DNA from: Accumulibacter appositus
GTDB taxonomy: Bacteria > Pseudomonadota > Gammaproteobacteria > Burkholderiales > Rhodocyclaceae
Strand: one strand, 5' to 3'
Length of the DNA stretch: 64,000 bases
NCBI RefSeq assembly: GCF_035440685.1
Contig: NZ_DAORMW010000005.1
Shown: positions 9,109 through 18,349 of the stretch, piece by piece
Layout: each line of letters begins with the position of its first letter
How positions within the stretch are numbered: the stretch's first letter is position 1
Program-made: the position numbers and the translations under genes
Notes under the pieces: generated by a model
Told to the model about the DNA's origin: nothing
Databases searched by the model: none
What the model saw: only the letters and a program-made list of their open reading frames with translations

Positions 9109-9267
9109 TTCTCTTCCTTCGAGCATCTTGACAACTGCCGCTTGGCGACGCGGAATACTGCCCTTCGCCCGGTACCTGCTCGAGCTTCACCTTGCCGCTC
9201 GGAGCCTTGGTCGCGGCCACTCTCCCGCCCGCATCCCTGAAGTGATATCGGCTAGAATGCCGGCACC

Positions 9268-10296
9268 ATGAGCGGACACCATCCACACGATCGCGACGAT
9301 CACCACGACCACCACGACCACCACGACCACGATTCGCACGCGACCGGCCACGCCGGACACGAGCATCGCACACCTGGTGATCACGATGGCCACGCACATC
9401 ACCACCATCACCACGCAGACGCCGGCCCACGCCTGATCTGGGCGCTGGTGCTGACCCTCGGCTTTGCCGCCGTCGAGGCGGTCACCGGCTTCTGGTCAGG
9501 ATCGCTGGCACTGCTCGGCGATGCCGGACACATGGTCACCGACAGCGCCTCGCTGGCCCTCGCTGCCTTTGCCGCGTGGCTCTCGAAACGCCCGCCGACG
9601 CAACACCACACCTACGGCTACGGCCGTGTGGAAACACTGGCGGCACTGGCCAACGTGGTGTTCATGGTCGCGGTGGTGGTCGGCATTTCAGTGATGGCGG
9701 TGCGCCGCTTTCTCGAACCTGGGGTGGTCAACGGTGAAGCGGTAACCATCGTCGCGGCGATTGGCTTGGTGCTCAACATCGGTGTCGCCTGGTTGCTGAT
9801 GCATGGCGAGCAGACGATGAATACCCGTGGGGCCCTACTGCACGTCCTCGGCGACCTGCTCGGTTCGGTGGCCGCGCTGGTCTCCGGGGCGGTGATCATG
9901 TGGACCGGCTGGATGACCGTCGACCCACTGCTTTCGCTGCTGATCTGCGCGCTGATGCTGGTCTCCAGCCTGCGCCTGCTGCGCGAGGTCTTGCAGGCGC
10001 TGATGGAAGGCGTCCCGGTGAGCCTGTCCACCGAGCAGGTCGGCCGCCAGCTGGCCGGCGTGCCGGGCGTTGCCTCGGTGCACGATCTGCACATCTGGAC
10101 CCTCTCTTCGAACCGTATCGCCCTGTCGGCGCATCTGGTCGTCGAATCGCTGGCGCACTGGCCGGCAGTCCTTGCCGCCAGTCGGCAGGTTCTCTCCGAG
10201 CAAGGGATCAGGCACGTCACGCTGCAGCCGGAACCCCTGCACAATGCGGTCCGCTGGTTGGCGCCCGGCGAGCAACGCGGCGTGCCGGAAAGCTGA
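9268..10296 (+). CDS. Cation diffusion facilitator (Zn/Co/Cd efflux), His-rich N terminus
   Basis: A 342-residue CDF protein whose first ~50 residues are a His/Asp-rich stretch, a likely cytoplasmic metal-binding tail. Six transmembrane helices follow. TM2 and TM5 carry the HxxxD-type metal sites (GDAGHMVTDSASL and HVLGDLLGSVAAL), and a C-terminal cytoplasmic domain contains VHDLHIWTLSS. The family exchanges Zn2+ for protons. It is divergent from the response regulator, so that system could control it (inference). Confidence 0.92.
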   Translation: MSGHHPHDRDDHHDHHDHHDHDSHATGHAGHEHRTPGDHDGHAHHHHHHADAGPRLIWALVLTLGFAAVEAVTGFWSGSLALLGDAGHMVTDSASLALAAFAAWLSKRPPTQHHTYGYGRVETLAALANVVFMVAVVVGISVMAVRRFLEPGVVNGEAVTIVAAIGLVLNIGVAWLLMHGEQTMNTRGALLHVLGDLLGSVAALVSGAVIMWTGWMTVDPLLSLLICALMLVSSLRLLREVLQALMEGVPVSLSTEQVGRQLAGVPGVASVHDLHIWTLSSNRIALSAHLVVESLAHWPAVLAASRQVLSEQGIRHVTLQPEPLHNAVRWLAPGEQRGVPES

Positions 10297-10302
10297 GAAG
10301 TC

Positions 10303-10755
10303 ATGAGGGTCGTCGTCCAGCGCGTCGCAGCAGCACGGGTCGAAGTCGACGGCGGGATCAGCGGCAGCATCGGCGCGGGTCTGCTGGTCCTCGCCGGATT
10401 CGAGGCCTCTGATGCCGACGCCGACCTCGACTGGATGGCCGCCAAACTGACCAGGCTACGCATCTTTGCCGACGCTGCCGGGGTGATGAACCGCAGCGTC
10501 GTCGATGCCGACGGCGAACTGCTGGCGGTCAGCCAGTTCACCCTCTTTGCATCGACCCGGAAAGGCAACCGCCCGTCCTGGAGTCGAGCGGCGGCGCCGG
10601 AATTGGCGAAGGGCCTCTTCGAACGCTTTGTCCTGCGCCTCGAAGCGAACCTGGGACGGCGGGTAGCCACCGGCATCTTCGGCGCCGACATGCAGGTTCA
10701 TCTGGTCAACGATGGTCCGGTGACGATCAGCCTGGATTCGCGGCAGCCGGAGTAG
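10303..10755 (+). CDS. dtd: D-aminoacyl-tRNA deacylase
   Basis: This 150-residue protein is the normal full length for Dtd. Motifs are MRVVVQRVAAARVEV at the N terminus, the catalytic SQFTLFASTRKGNRPSW segment, and the NDGPVTISLD end. It hydrolyses D-amino acids from mischarged tRNA. It starts 7 bases after the CDF gene and is probably co-transcribed with it. Confidence 0.95.
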   Translation: MRVVVQRVAAARVEVDGGISGSIGAGLLVLAGFEASDADADLDWMAAKLTRLRIFADAAGVMNRSVVDADGELLAVSQFTLFASTRKGNRPSWSRAAAPELAKGLFERFVLRLEANLGRRVATGIFGADMQVHLVNDGPVTISLDSRQPE

Positions 10756-10840
10756 CCGGATCGCAGCTGGCAAGCGAGGCTCCCTGCCGAGCCGACGCGC
10801 CGACCCTTGCTTGGCCACCCCTCGTACGGTCAGCTGACGA

Positions 10841-11317
10841 TCAGTCCCCTGACACCCCCATCTGTGTTTGCAGGTAGTTCTGCAAACCGACCTTGTCGAT
10901 CAGGTCGAGCTGGGTTTCGAGGTAGTCAAGGTGTTCCTCGGTGTCGTTGAGGATCTCCTGCAGCAAGTCGCGGGAGACGTAGTCCTTAACCGACTCGCAA
11001 TGGCCTACTCCGACGATGAGGTCGGCGTGCGCACCGCGCTCGAGCTTGAGGTCGCCGCTCAGGCACTCGGGGACATTGGTACCGATTGACAGCTTTGGCA
11101 CCTCCATCTTGGGCAGGCCGTCGAGAAACAGCAGACGTTCAATGATCTTGTCGGCGTGCTGCATTTCTTCGATCGACTCCTCGTATTCGTGCTTGCCGAG
11201 GGCGTTGAAACCCCAGTTCTTGTACATCCGGGCGTGCAGGAAATACTGGTTGATCGCGGCAAGCTCGTTGGCCAACTGTTTGTTGAGCAGCTGAATGACT
11301 GTTTTGTCACCTTTCAT
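10841..11317 (-). CDS. bfr: Bacterioferritin
   Basis: A 158-residue protein with ferroxidase-site ligands in ANELAAINQYFLHARM and EEMQHADKIIERLLFLDG and the C-terminal four-helix pattern ILNDTEEHLDYLETQL. The start at 11317 (MKGDKTVIQLLNK) gives the standard family length; longer upstream extensions are not homologous. It stores iron in a 24-mer that usually binds haem at the dimer interface; the Met in EEMQH is at the expected place. It is convergent with dtd. Confidence 0.95.
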   Translation of the reverse strand: MKGDKTVIQLLNKQLANELAAINQYFLHARMYKNWGFNALGKHEYEESIEEMQHADKIIERLLFLDGLPKMEVPKLSIGTNVPECLSGDLKLERGAHADLIVGVGHCESVKDYVSRDLLQEILNDTEEHLDYLETQLDLIDKVGLQNYLQTQMGVSGD

Positions 11318-11730
11318 GGGGGACTCCGTTTCTGAGCGCCGCGCTTGGCAGCGCAGCTGATAATCGGGGAAGCAAGGAGGCGGGGAAGCGCACGGGCCGC
11401 GCAACATTTCCCGCCACACCTTGCGCGCGTGAACATGGCAGGAGCGGCCGTTGTGAGAGACAGCAAGCGGCGCGCACAATTCCTGGCAGCTGGCACATCG
11501 CGTCGTCGCTTGCTCTCCGAGCGCAGCTGTCGGCGACGGCATTATAGACGCCGACGCACATGGCGAGCGCCATTTGCCGAGGATCGCACCGGCAAGGCAA
11601 CATCGCCAGCACGGCAACAAACAGCAGGGGAAGGGAAACGCAGACAGCACGTGCACAAGCTGCCGCCTGGCCACGTCGAACTTGCGACAGGGAGTCGCGA
11701 GCTCACCAGCTCGGCGGCGTGCGCCGAAAC
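11318..11730. other. Non-coding stretch between bfr and the tRNA pair
   Basis: 413 bases holding the bfr promoter region and the 3' flank of tRNA-Glu. Open frames here do not resemble proteins. I found no convincing Fur box, riboswitch or terminator by eye. Confidence 0.4.
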
Positions 11731-11806
11731 TGGCATCCCCACGGGGATTCGAACCCCGGTACCTACCGTGAAAGGGTAGTGTCCTAGGCCTCTAGACGAT
11801 GGGGAC
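11731..11806 (-). tRNA. tRNA-Glu (anticodon TTC)
   Basis: The reverse strand folds as a 76-base cloverleaf: acceptor GTCCCCA paired with TGGGGAT (one G-U at position 1), D-arm with TCTAGAGGCC, anticodon loop CTTTCAC carrying TTC, T-loop GGTTCGAATCC, and encoded CCA. It lies downstream of tRNA-Ala with a 25-base spacer, so the two are processed from one transcript. Confidence 0.96.
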
Positions 11807-11831
11807 CCGGAACAAAATTCTCTCGAATTGC

Positions 11832-11907
<76 letters not shown>

Positions 11908-11924
11908 GCGCGAAAGAAGCGGGG

Positions 11925-11953
11925 ATTATAGGGAGCCGCTCCCCGGCTGTAAA
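11925..11953 (-). promoter_or_regulatory. Sigma-70 promoter for the tRNA-Ala/tRNA-Glu transcript
   Basis: On the reverse strand TTTACA (11953-11948) and a perfect TATAAT (11930-11925) are separated by 17 bases, and the tRNA-Ala 5' end follows about 18 bases later. The GCCGGGGAGCGGCTCCC spacer itself contains a short palindrome. Position and quality make this a confident stable-RNA promoter. Confidence 0.88.
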
Positions 11954-12151
11954 GCACTATGCGGCAACTCGGCAGAAAATCGGGCAGCCGAAGGAAGAAC
12001 TTGCCCTTGCCTTTCGTCGGCCGTTAAGCTGGCAACTCGACCAGCAAAAGGAACACCCCATGCCCGAAACATCCTGCTTGCTTTTCGTTGTCGGCTCGCA
12101 GCTTGCGCCCGCTCGCCGGCGCGCGCTTTAGCGGTCCGATCCGGTGACCAT

Positions 12152-13117
12152 GTGAGCCGCCCACGCCTCGGTCTTGCGCTGGGCAGCGGGTCGGCGCGCG
12201 GCTGGTCGCATATCGGCATCCTCGGCGCACTCGCCGAGCGCGGCCTCAGGGCAGACGTAATCACTGGCGCCTCAGTCGGCGCGCTGGTCGGCGCCGCCTC
12301 TGCGGCCGGCCGCCTCGACGCCCTCGAACGTTGGGTGTGCACGCTCACGCAGCGTGACGTCTGGCGCCTGGTAGACACGACTTTTCGTGGCGGCGGGGTG
12401 ATGAGCGGCAATCGCCTGATGAAAACCATCGCCGAGCAGATCGGTGACGCGCCGATCGAAAGCCTGCCGACGACATTCGGCGCCGTTGCCACCGATCTCT
12501 ACACGGGCGAGGAAATCTGGCTGCGTGAGGGGTCGTTCATGGCCGCCGTGCGTGCCTCCAGTGGCCTGCCCGGTCTGCTGGCACCCACCTGGTACCAGCA
12601 GCGCTGGCTGATCGATGGCGGCGTCGTGAATCCGGTGCCGGTCTCGCTATGCCGGGCGCTTGGCGCCGATGTCGTTATCGCAGTAGACCTCCGCCGCTCG
12701 GTCACGAAAATGGCCATGCGTGCGCCCGAGGGCCTTGCCGACAGCCAGGATCGGAAAAAGGCAGCGGAGAATGAAGCCGCCGTCGAGGCCACCAGCGAAG
12801 CCAGCGCCGAAGGCACGGCCATTCTGCGCAGGTGGGCCGGCCTGGTAGACGGCCTCGTGGAGTCCTTCCGCAGCCGGCGTAGCGACCCCGGCCTGTTCGA
12901 AGTCATGAGCGGCGCGGTGAACATCATGCAGGACCGCATCACGCGCAGCCGCCTGGCCATCGATCCCGCCGACCTCGTCCTGCGTCCGGACCTCGCGGAC
13001 TTCCAGTTGATGGACTTCCACAGGGCCCGCGAGGCGATCGAAATCGGCCGCAAGCAGGTGCAAACAGTGGCCCCGCAGCTCGCGTCAATTGCCGCCCAAC
13101 TGCGCTCGGGACAGTAG
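12152..13117 (+). CDS. Patatin-like phospholipase (RssA/NTE type)
   Basis: A 321-residue protein with the patatin oxyanion motif GLALGSGSARGWSHIG at residue 6, nucleophile serine in GASVG, and catalytic Asp in IDGGVVNPVP: a complete Ser-Asp dyad. A central insertion (residues ~180-225) is charged and Ala/Glu-rich. No signal peptide is seen, so it is cytosolic or membrane-peripheral. The native substrate is unknown. Confidence 0.92.
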   Translation: MSRPRLGLALGSGSARGWSHIGILGALAERGLRADVITGASVGALVGAASAAGRLDALERWVCTLTQRDVWRLVDTTFRGGGVMSGNRLMKTIAEQIGDAPIESLPTTFGAVATDLYTGEEIWLREGSFMAAVRASSGLPGLLAPTWYQQRWLIDGGVVNPVPVSLCRALGADVVIAVDLRRSVTKMAMRAPEGLADSQDRKKAAENEAAVEATSEASAEGTAILRRWAGLVDGLVESFRSRRSDPGLFEVMSGAVNIMQDRITRSRLAIDPADLVLRPDLADFQLMDFHRAREAIEIGRKQVQTVAPQLASIAAQLRSGQ

Positions 13118-13234
13118 ACGCGCCAGGCCAGCGCTGGTGGCAGCACGAATGACTAGTCGTTGCTGAGCATCAGCGCACCCCACTTCAGCTCCGTCAGTTC
13201 CGTCTGGTCGAGGCCGAGAAGGCGCATTCAGGCT

Positions 13235-14698
13235 TCAGGTGAAGGCACTGGCATTGATCAGGAAGTGCGTCCAGATGCTGGCCACGTAGCCCAGGGCGAT
13301 CGCCCAGGTCCACTTGAGGTGGGAGAAAAACGTGTAGACGCCACGCGCCTGGCCCATGACCGCCACCCCGGCGGCGGAACCCACCGACAGCAAGGAGCCG
13401 CCGACGCCGGCAGTCAGCGTCACCAGCAGCCACTGACCGAGGTCCATGTCGGGCTGCATGGACAGCACGGCAAACATCACCGGGATATTGTCGACCACCG
13501 CAGAGAGGATCCCGACGAGAATATTTGCCGTCGTGGCGCCGAGCTGGCCGTACATCAGCTCCGATCCCATCGACAGGTAGCCCATGGTGCCCAGCCCGCC
13601 GACACAAAGGATAACCCCATAGAAGAACATCAGCGTATCCCACTCGGCACGCTCGAGCGACTTGAAAATGTTGTACTGGACGGCAGCGTCCCCTGGCGTG
13701 GGCCCGCTCGGCACTCCATTCTCCATGGCCAGAGCCGTGTCACCCAGGTTTTCCCCTGACGGATGGCTGCTGAAATTCTTGCGCCGCTTGAGATAGTAGC
13801 CGTAGAACTTGAGCACCCCCAGGCCGGTCATCATGCCCATTACCGGCGGCAGATGCAGGAAGTTGTGCGCGCAGACGGCCATCACGATGGTGCCCAGAAA
13901 CAGACCGACGATGACCCAGGCACCATGTTGCAGTACCGCCTTTTCCTTGACCGGATCGGGCGACGAATTGCCGATCGCCAGGCTCATGATCACCGCGGGG
14001 ACCAGCCAGTTCACCGCGGAAGGGAGAAACAGCCGGAAGAACTCGCCAAAGTGGACCAGGCCCTTCTGCCAGACCATCAGCGTGGTAATGTCGCCGAATG
14101 GCGAGAAGGCACCGCCGGCATTGGCGGCAACGACAATATTGATGCACGCCACACCGACGAACTTCTTGTTGCTCCCGCCGACCGCGATCACTACCGTCGC
14201 CATCAGCAAAGCGGTGGTCAGATTGTCGGCAACTGGTGAAATCGCGAAGGCCAGGGCGCCGGTAATCCAGAAAATGGTGCGCAGGGAATAGCCTTGCGTC
14301 ACCAGCTTGACGCGCAGCAGGTCAAAGACGCCGCGTTCGTCCATGGCGTTGATGTAGGTCATCGCTGCCAGCAGAAACAGGAACAGCTCCGCGAACTCGA
14401 GCAAATTGTGACGCACCGCTATCTCGGCGGTATGCGTATCACCGTGCTGGGCATAAACGATCGCCACCAGCATCCAGATGATGCCCGCCGCGACGATCAC
14501 CGGTTTGGACTTGCGCAAGTGCAGCGTTTCCTCGGCAATGACCAGCCCGTAGGCGCCAAAGAACACGGCCAAGGCAAGGAAACCCGCCCAATGGCTGGTC
14601 AGATCGAGCGCCGTCGAAGCGCCCCCTCCAGAAGCGAGAGCTGCCAGGGGAGAAAAAGCGGCCATGACGGCCAGCAATACGCGGGGCAACAACTGCAT
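13235..14698 (-). CDS. nhaD: Na+/H+ antiporter NhaD, copy 1
   Basis: A 487-residue inner-membrane antiporter. The start at 14698 is preceded by GAAGGA and opens a signal-like hydrophobic leader. Family motifs are PVADNLTTALL, NAGGAFSPFGDITTLMVW and VDNIPVMFAVLSMQPD, with about 12 membrane helices. NhaD expels Na+/Li+ at alkaline pH. A second copy with the same motifs lies at 25759-27210. It is convergent with the patatin gene and downstream of the two-component system at 15014-17189 on the same strand. Confidence 0.93.
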   Translation of the reverse strand: MQLLPRVLLAVMAAFSPLAALASGGGASTALDLTSHWAGFLALAVFFGAYGLVIAEETLHLRKSKPVIVAAGIIWMLVAIVYAQHGDTHTAEIAVRHNLLEFAELFLFLLAAMTYINAMDERGVFDLLRVKLVTQGYSLRTIFWITGALAFAISPVADNLTTALLMATVVIAVGGSNKKFVGVACINIVVAANAGGAFSPFGDITTLMVWQKGLVHFGEFFRLFLPSAVNWLVPAVIMSLAIGNSSPDPVKEKAVLQHGAWVIVGLFLGTIVMAVCAHNFLHLPPVMGMMTGLGVLKFYGYYLKRRKNFSSHPSGENLGDTALAMENGVPSGPTPGDAAVQYNIFKSLERAEWDTLMFFYGVILCVGGLGTMGYLSMGSELMYGQLGATTANILVGILSAVVDNIPVMFAVLSMQPDMDLGQWLLVTLTAGVGGSLLSVGSAAGVAVMGQARGVYTFFSHLKWTWAIALGYVASIWTHFLINASAFT

Positions 14699-15013
14699 GA
14701 TCCATTTCCTTCGTGTTGGCTGCAATGAGCGGGCTGCTCGCACCTGGGCCACCTTCAGTGCTCGACCGAGCAGCGGAACTGCCTCGACAAGCAACCGCCG
14801 GACGCGCCACCTGGCCTGGCTTCACCCGCTACGACCTCGACCTCAGTAACACTGCGAGCGCTGCGCTCAGGTTGTGAACACGCTCGTGATGGTGACAATT
14901 CGGACACAAATCGTAACCGAATCGTTCTGCTTTGTCAGATTGCCTTGCAGGCGGAGGCTGCAAAGTCGTCGCCACCGCCCTTCGGACAGGAACAGCTGCC
15001 GGCAAGTCGCGGG
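14699..15013. promoter_or_regulatory. Upstream region of nhaD copy 1
   Basis: 315 non-coding bases between the response regulator and nhaD. An imperfect operator-like inverted pair ATTCGG/CCGAAT with a 13-base spacer lies at 14898-14922. This is the natural place for control of nhaD, but no factor is established for it. Confidence 0.35.
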
Positions 15014-15616
15014 TCAACGGTTGCCCAGGCTGTATCTGACCAGTTGCGCGACGCCATCGACGTTCAGCTTCTGCATTACCCGCGCCTTGTGCACTTCGAC
15101 GGTCCGCGGGCTGATACCCAGCTCCTCGGCAATGTCGCGGTTGTGACCACCGCTGACGATCAGCTCCATGACCTCGCGTTCCCGCGGCGTCAGCGTCGCC
15201 AGAAGGCCGCTAAGGCGGGCGCGTTGCTCGCTCTCGTGTCGGCTGAGCTGATACTTGGACAACGCTTCGTCGATCGCCACCATCAGCTTGGCCTGATCGA
15301 GCGGTTTTTCCAGGAAATCGGCCGCCTGCGCCTTGAAGGCATCGCGCGCCGACTCGACATCGCCATGTCCGGTGATGACGATCACCGGCAGGCTGCAACC
15401 AAGCTCGAGCAAACGTCGCTGCAGGGCGAGGCCATCCATGCCTGGCATCCGGATGTCGAGCAGAATGCAGCCGCGCCAGGCCGGCGACAAGGCCTGGAGA
15501 AAGCTCTCGGCGTCGGAAAATATCGCCGTGCGGTAGCCGCGCAGGCTGAGCAGCAGGCCCAAAGAATCGCGCACGGAAGCATCGTCGTCGACGATGAAGA
15601 CGCTCAAGTCAGGCAT
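15014..15616 (-). CDS. FixJ/TtrR-family response regulator
   Basis: A 200-residue protein: a receiver with DDD near the N terminus and a phospho-Asp in ILLDIRMPGMDG, Lys in DFLEKPLD, and a LuxR-type HTH (LTPREREVMELIVSG, then ELGISPRTVEVHKARVMQKL). The start at 15616 has GAAGGA upstream and lies within the 3' end of the kinase gene (8-base overlap), so translation is coupled. Its target is probably nhaD and/or the Mrp operon, by position only. Confidence 0.92.
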   Translation of the reverse strand: MPDLSVFIVDDDASVRDSLGLLLSLRGYRTAIFSDAESFLQALSPAWRGCILLDIRMPGMDGLALQRRLLELGCSLPVIVITGHGDVESARDAFKAQAADFLEKPLDQAKLMVAIDEALSKYQLSRHESEQRARLSGLLATLTPREREVMELIVSGGHNRDIAEELGISPRTVEVHKARVMQKLNVDGVAQLVRYSLGNR

Positions 15617-17189
15617 TTGCAGGCGTTCCTTCGAAAGGCAATAGAAGCCGAAAGACGCCGCGCTCACCGATCTCCGCCCAGAGGTTGCCGCCATGCGCTT
15701 CGGCGATCGCCCGACTGATCGCCAAGCCCAGGCCGAGCCCGCTTGATTTGGTGGAATTGAACGGCTCGAAGAGCCGTGCGGCAGCGCTGCCGCTCAGGCC
15801 CGGGCCACTGTCTTCGACCCGGATGCAAATCCGATCGCTGCCCTCCAGAGCGGCGGAAACAGTCACCTGGCGCCTGTCAGCGGGCTGCTCGGCCACCGCG
15901 GCCAGTGCATTCGAGAGAAGATTGCGCAGGACGACTTCGAGCTGTGGGCGATCTGCCAGGAGAGCGCCTGCCGGCACCGGCTCGACCGTAAGCGTCACGC
16001 CGCTGCTTGCCGCCCGTTTCGTGAAGGAGGCCACGGCAGCCGTCAGCAACTCCTGCAGCGGGACCTGCTCCAGCCGGGTCGTGCCGGTGCGGAAGAAGTC
16101 GCGCAATCGGCGCACCACCTCGGCGGCCCGATACGATTCCGCAACCATCAAGCGGATGGTCTCCTTCAGGCGCTCACCGGTTTCGCCGCGGGCGAGCAAC
16201 TCCTCGCAGGCCGAACCGTAGGCGGACAGAGCGGTAATCGGCTGGTTCAGCTCATGGGCCAGGGCGCCGGCCATCTCGCCGGCCGCTGCAAGGCGCAGGG
16301 TGTGGCGCAATTCGGCGCTGATGCGCTGCTGCTCATCGACGACCACGCCAATGAAAAAGCCGGTGAGGACCAGCACCCCGGTCACCACCTGAATTTCCAG
16401 AACCGAGATCGCGGAAAAGTCCTGCAGGTGCACGACGATGATGATGCCAAGCTGGATCACCGCTGCACTGAGCACGGCGCCAGCGAGGCCTTGCCTCGCC
16501 GCCGCCCAGATAATCGGCAGAAAGAGCAGGTAGAAGTACTTGAAGTCCGTTGCGGCGCCAAGGCCGGCTACGCCCCACAGCGCAGCCGCCGCTGCCAGGA
16601 GGTAGCCCAGCGTGTCCGCTCGCTTGACGACCACCAGCAGCAGCAGGCGAGCGCGCTCGTCGAACAGCATCCATAGCAGGGGCATCGAGACCAGGATGCC
16701 GACCCCGTCGCCGATCCAGTAGCGGCCAACGGCCTCGCGCCAGCCGCTTGCCGGTACCAGTCCGAGCCCGACCAGAGCGAGCACAAAAAAAAGACTGGTC
16801 AGAAGGGTGCCGACGACGACGATTGCCAACCAGCGCAGCATGCCGGAGCGATCAGAAAATATTCCCATGCCGCCGATCTGCCGCCGGAGAATGTCGCCGA
16901 TGGCGCCGTAACCGAGCGCCAGTATGACCGCAATGGCGAGCGAGGCGGGCAGCGCTGCGGGCAAGCTGCGGACCCATATTTCCGCGAGCAGCACGGCCAT
17001 CGCGATTGGCGGCAGGGCGGCTTTCCAGCCATGCCGCAGCACGAACACCAGACCCAGCGCCGGCGCCGGATTCCACGGAGTGATGTACGGTCCATGCAGG
17101 GGATGGAAAAAGCTCATCCAGTCGAGCGCGACATAGCCCGCGATCAAAAACACGGCATCGGCCCAGCCCAGTCGGCTTGCGGTGCTCAT
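15609..17189 (-). CDS. MASE1-type membrane sensor histidine kinase
   Basis: A 526-residue protein whose first ~300 residues form 8-9 hydrophobic segments with MASE1-like features (ITPWNPAPALGLVFVL, YWIGDGVGILVSMPLLW). A FixL/TtrS-type H box AGALAHELNQPITAL and a HATPase domain (LLSNALAAVAEQ, DSGPGLSG, GLGLGLAISRAIAE) follow. MASE1 domains sense unknown membrane or soluble cues. The start is set at the ATG giving MSTASRLGWAD. It is transcribed with the FixJ-like regulator. Confidence 0.9.
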   Translation of the reverse strand: MSTASRLGWADAVFLIAGYVALDWMSFFHPLHGPYITPWNPAPALGLVFVLRHGWKAALPPIAMAVLLAEIWVRSLPAALPASLAIAVILALGYGAIGDILRRQIGGMGIFSDRSGMLRWLAIVVVGTLLTSLFFVLALVGLGLVPASGWREAVGRYWIGDGVGILVSMPLLWMLFDERARLLLLVVVKRADTLGYLLAAAAALWGVAGLGAATDFKYFYLLFLPIIWAAARQGLAGAVLSAAVIQLGIIIVVHLQDFSAISVLEIQVVTGVLVLTGFFIGVVVDEQQRISAELRHTLRLAAAGEMAGALAHELNQPITALSAYGSACEELLARGETGERLKETIRLMVAESYRAAEVVRRLRDFFRTGTTRLEQVPLQELLTAAVASFTKRAASSGVTLTVEPVPAGALLADRPQLEVVLRNLLSNALAAVAEQPADRRQVTVSAALEGSDRICIRVEDSGPGLSGSAAARLFEPFNSTKSSGLGLGLAISRAIAEAHGGNLWAEIGERGVFRLLLPFEGTPANA

Positions 17190-17344
17190 CGCTTGTTCCA
17201 ACCCGATTGCTTGCAAGGGATGTTCATTGTGCCCCAACGCCACGGAAAGGGTAACTGCTCCACCCGCGTACGTGAAACACGTAGTTCGCCACCGGACATC
17301 CGATGTAGAAGACCCCGGATCATGAATATCATCATCCTTTCGCC

Positions 17345-17413
17345 GCTCCCCGACCCATCTCCAGCAAGGAGGAGGCGGGAGATACGCGAGTCGCGAACGC
17401 GACTTTCATGGCC
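17345..17413 (-). repeat. Fragment of the dispersed palindromic repeat
   Basis: Read on the reverse strand, this holds the TGAAAGTCGCGNACGCGACTCG start of the repeat seen at 2731, 43199 and 61072, followed by a diverged CTCC/GCAAGGAG stretch. The later modules are missing. It lies in the 384-base divergent spacer between the MASE1 kinase and mrpE. Confidence 0.6.
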
Positions 17414-17485
17414 CCTGGATCCCCCAGCGCACGGGCTTGCGCAGACTGCGTCGACAGGCGCTGAACCGTACGTGCAATCGCGAAC

Positions 17486-17513
17486 TTGCCAACGCCATTT
17501 CCCTCACTAAGAT
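17486..17513 (+). promoter_or_regulatory. Candidate promoter of the Mrp operon
   Basis: TTGCCA (17486-17491) and TAAGAT (17508-17513) are 16 bases apart, 60 bases before the mrpE start codon. The adjoining GTTGTAAACAAC (17514-17525) is a small inverted repeat overlapping the expected transcription start and could be an operator. Confidence 0.45.
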
Positions 17514-17573
17514 GTTGTAAACAACCGCCGTGCGCCAAAAGCGCCCCACTTGCATGCAGAGAAGGAGATTTCG

Positions 17574-18068
17574 ATGTTCTACTCCCTGAGTGCCTTGCTG
17601 GGGCTGTTTACGTTCTGGCTACTGCTTTCGGGTATCTATACGCCTTTCTTGATCGTCACCGGTGCCGCCGGCGCCCTGGCCGTGCTGCTTTTCGTGCACC
17701 GCATGGACCGTTTCGACCGTCAGGGTCGGCCAGCGCAGCTCGGCTGGCGCTCACTATTCTCCTACTGGCCGTGGCTGGGCAAGGAAATCGTCCTCTCGGC
17801 CTGGGATGTCAGCCGGCGGATCGTCGATCCGCGTCTGCCGATCACGCCAACCCTGATACGCTTCAAGCCCTTGCAGACCTCCGAGCTGGGCCTGGTCATT
17901 CATGCCAACTCGATCACCCTGACCCCGGGAACGATCACCGTCGAGGTGCGCACCGGTGAAATGCTGGTACACGCACTGACCGCGAGCAGCGCCGCCAACC
18001 TGGCCGGCAGCGAAATGGACCGTAGGGTTGCCCGTCTCGAGCGTTCGACCTTCGTGGAGTCCGATTGA
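17574..18068 (+). CDS. mrpE: Mrp-type Na+/H+ antiporter subunit E
   Basis: A 164-residue protein with two N-terminal membrane helices followed by the MrpE signature around NSITLTPGTITVEV. The start at 17574 has a strong GAAGGAG site. It is the first gene of a ten-gene operon whose members mostly overlap by 1-4 bases. MrpE is needed for assembly or full activity of the complex. Confidence 0.9.
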   Translation: MFYSLSALLGLFTFWLLLSGIYTPFLIVTGAAGALAVLLFVHRMDRFDRQGRPAQLGWRSLFSYWPWLGKEIVLSAWDVSRRIVDPRLPITPTLIRFKPLQTSELGLVIHANSITLTPGTITVEVRTGEMLVHALTASSAANLAGSEMDRRVARLERSTFVESD

Positions 18069-18349
18069 TGTTCGCCGCCGCCATTTTGGCACTGCTGATC
18101 ACCGTCAGTCTGCTGCTGGCGCGGGCAGTACTTGGCCCGACCGTTTTTGACCGCCTGCTGGCGACCAATACCATCGGCACCTGCACGGTACTGCTGCTGG
18201 CGGTGATTGGCTTTCTCACCGGCCGGCCGGAGTTCCTTGATCTGGCGCTGGTGTACGGCCTGCTCAATCTGGTCGGCACCGTCGCCGTGCTGAAGTTCTT
18301 CCACGACAGCAAACTTGGCGAACGCCACCGCAAGGAGGAGGCGACGTGA
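18068..18349 (+). CDS. mrpF: Mrp-type antiporter subunit F
   Basis: A 93-residue, three-helix protein with the MrpF pattern ARAVLGPTVFDRLLATNTIGT and an acidic helix FLDLALVYGLLNLVGTVAVL. Its ATG overlaps the mrpE stop (TGATG). Usual length for the family. Confidence 0.9.
   Translation: MFAAAILALLITVSLLLARAVLGPTVFDRLLATNTIGTCTVLLLAVIGFLTGRPEFLDLALVYGLLNLVGTVAVLKFFHDSKLGERHRKEEAT

Noticed and set aside
9290..9420. CAC/GAC tandem-like repeats resembling a microsatellite or CRISPR
   Set aside because: They encode the His/Asp-rich N-terminal tail of the CDF transporter in frame; spacing is not CRISPR-like.
12024..12151. Possible short gene between tRNA-Ala and the patatin
   Set aside because: The frame ending in CTTTAG has no family resemblance and overlaps the tRNA promoter region.
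13763..14728. Several rightward frames across nhaD, e.g. encoding Gln/His-rich proteins
   Set aside because: They are complements of conserved nhaD codons; similar shadows appear over every high-GC gene here.
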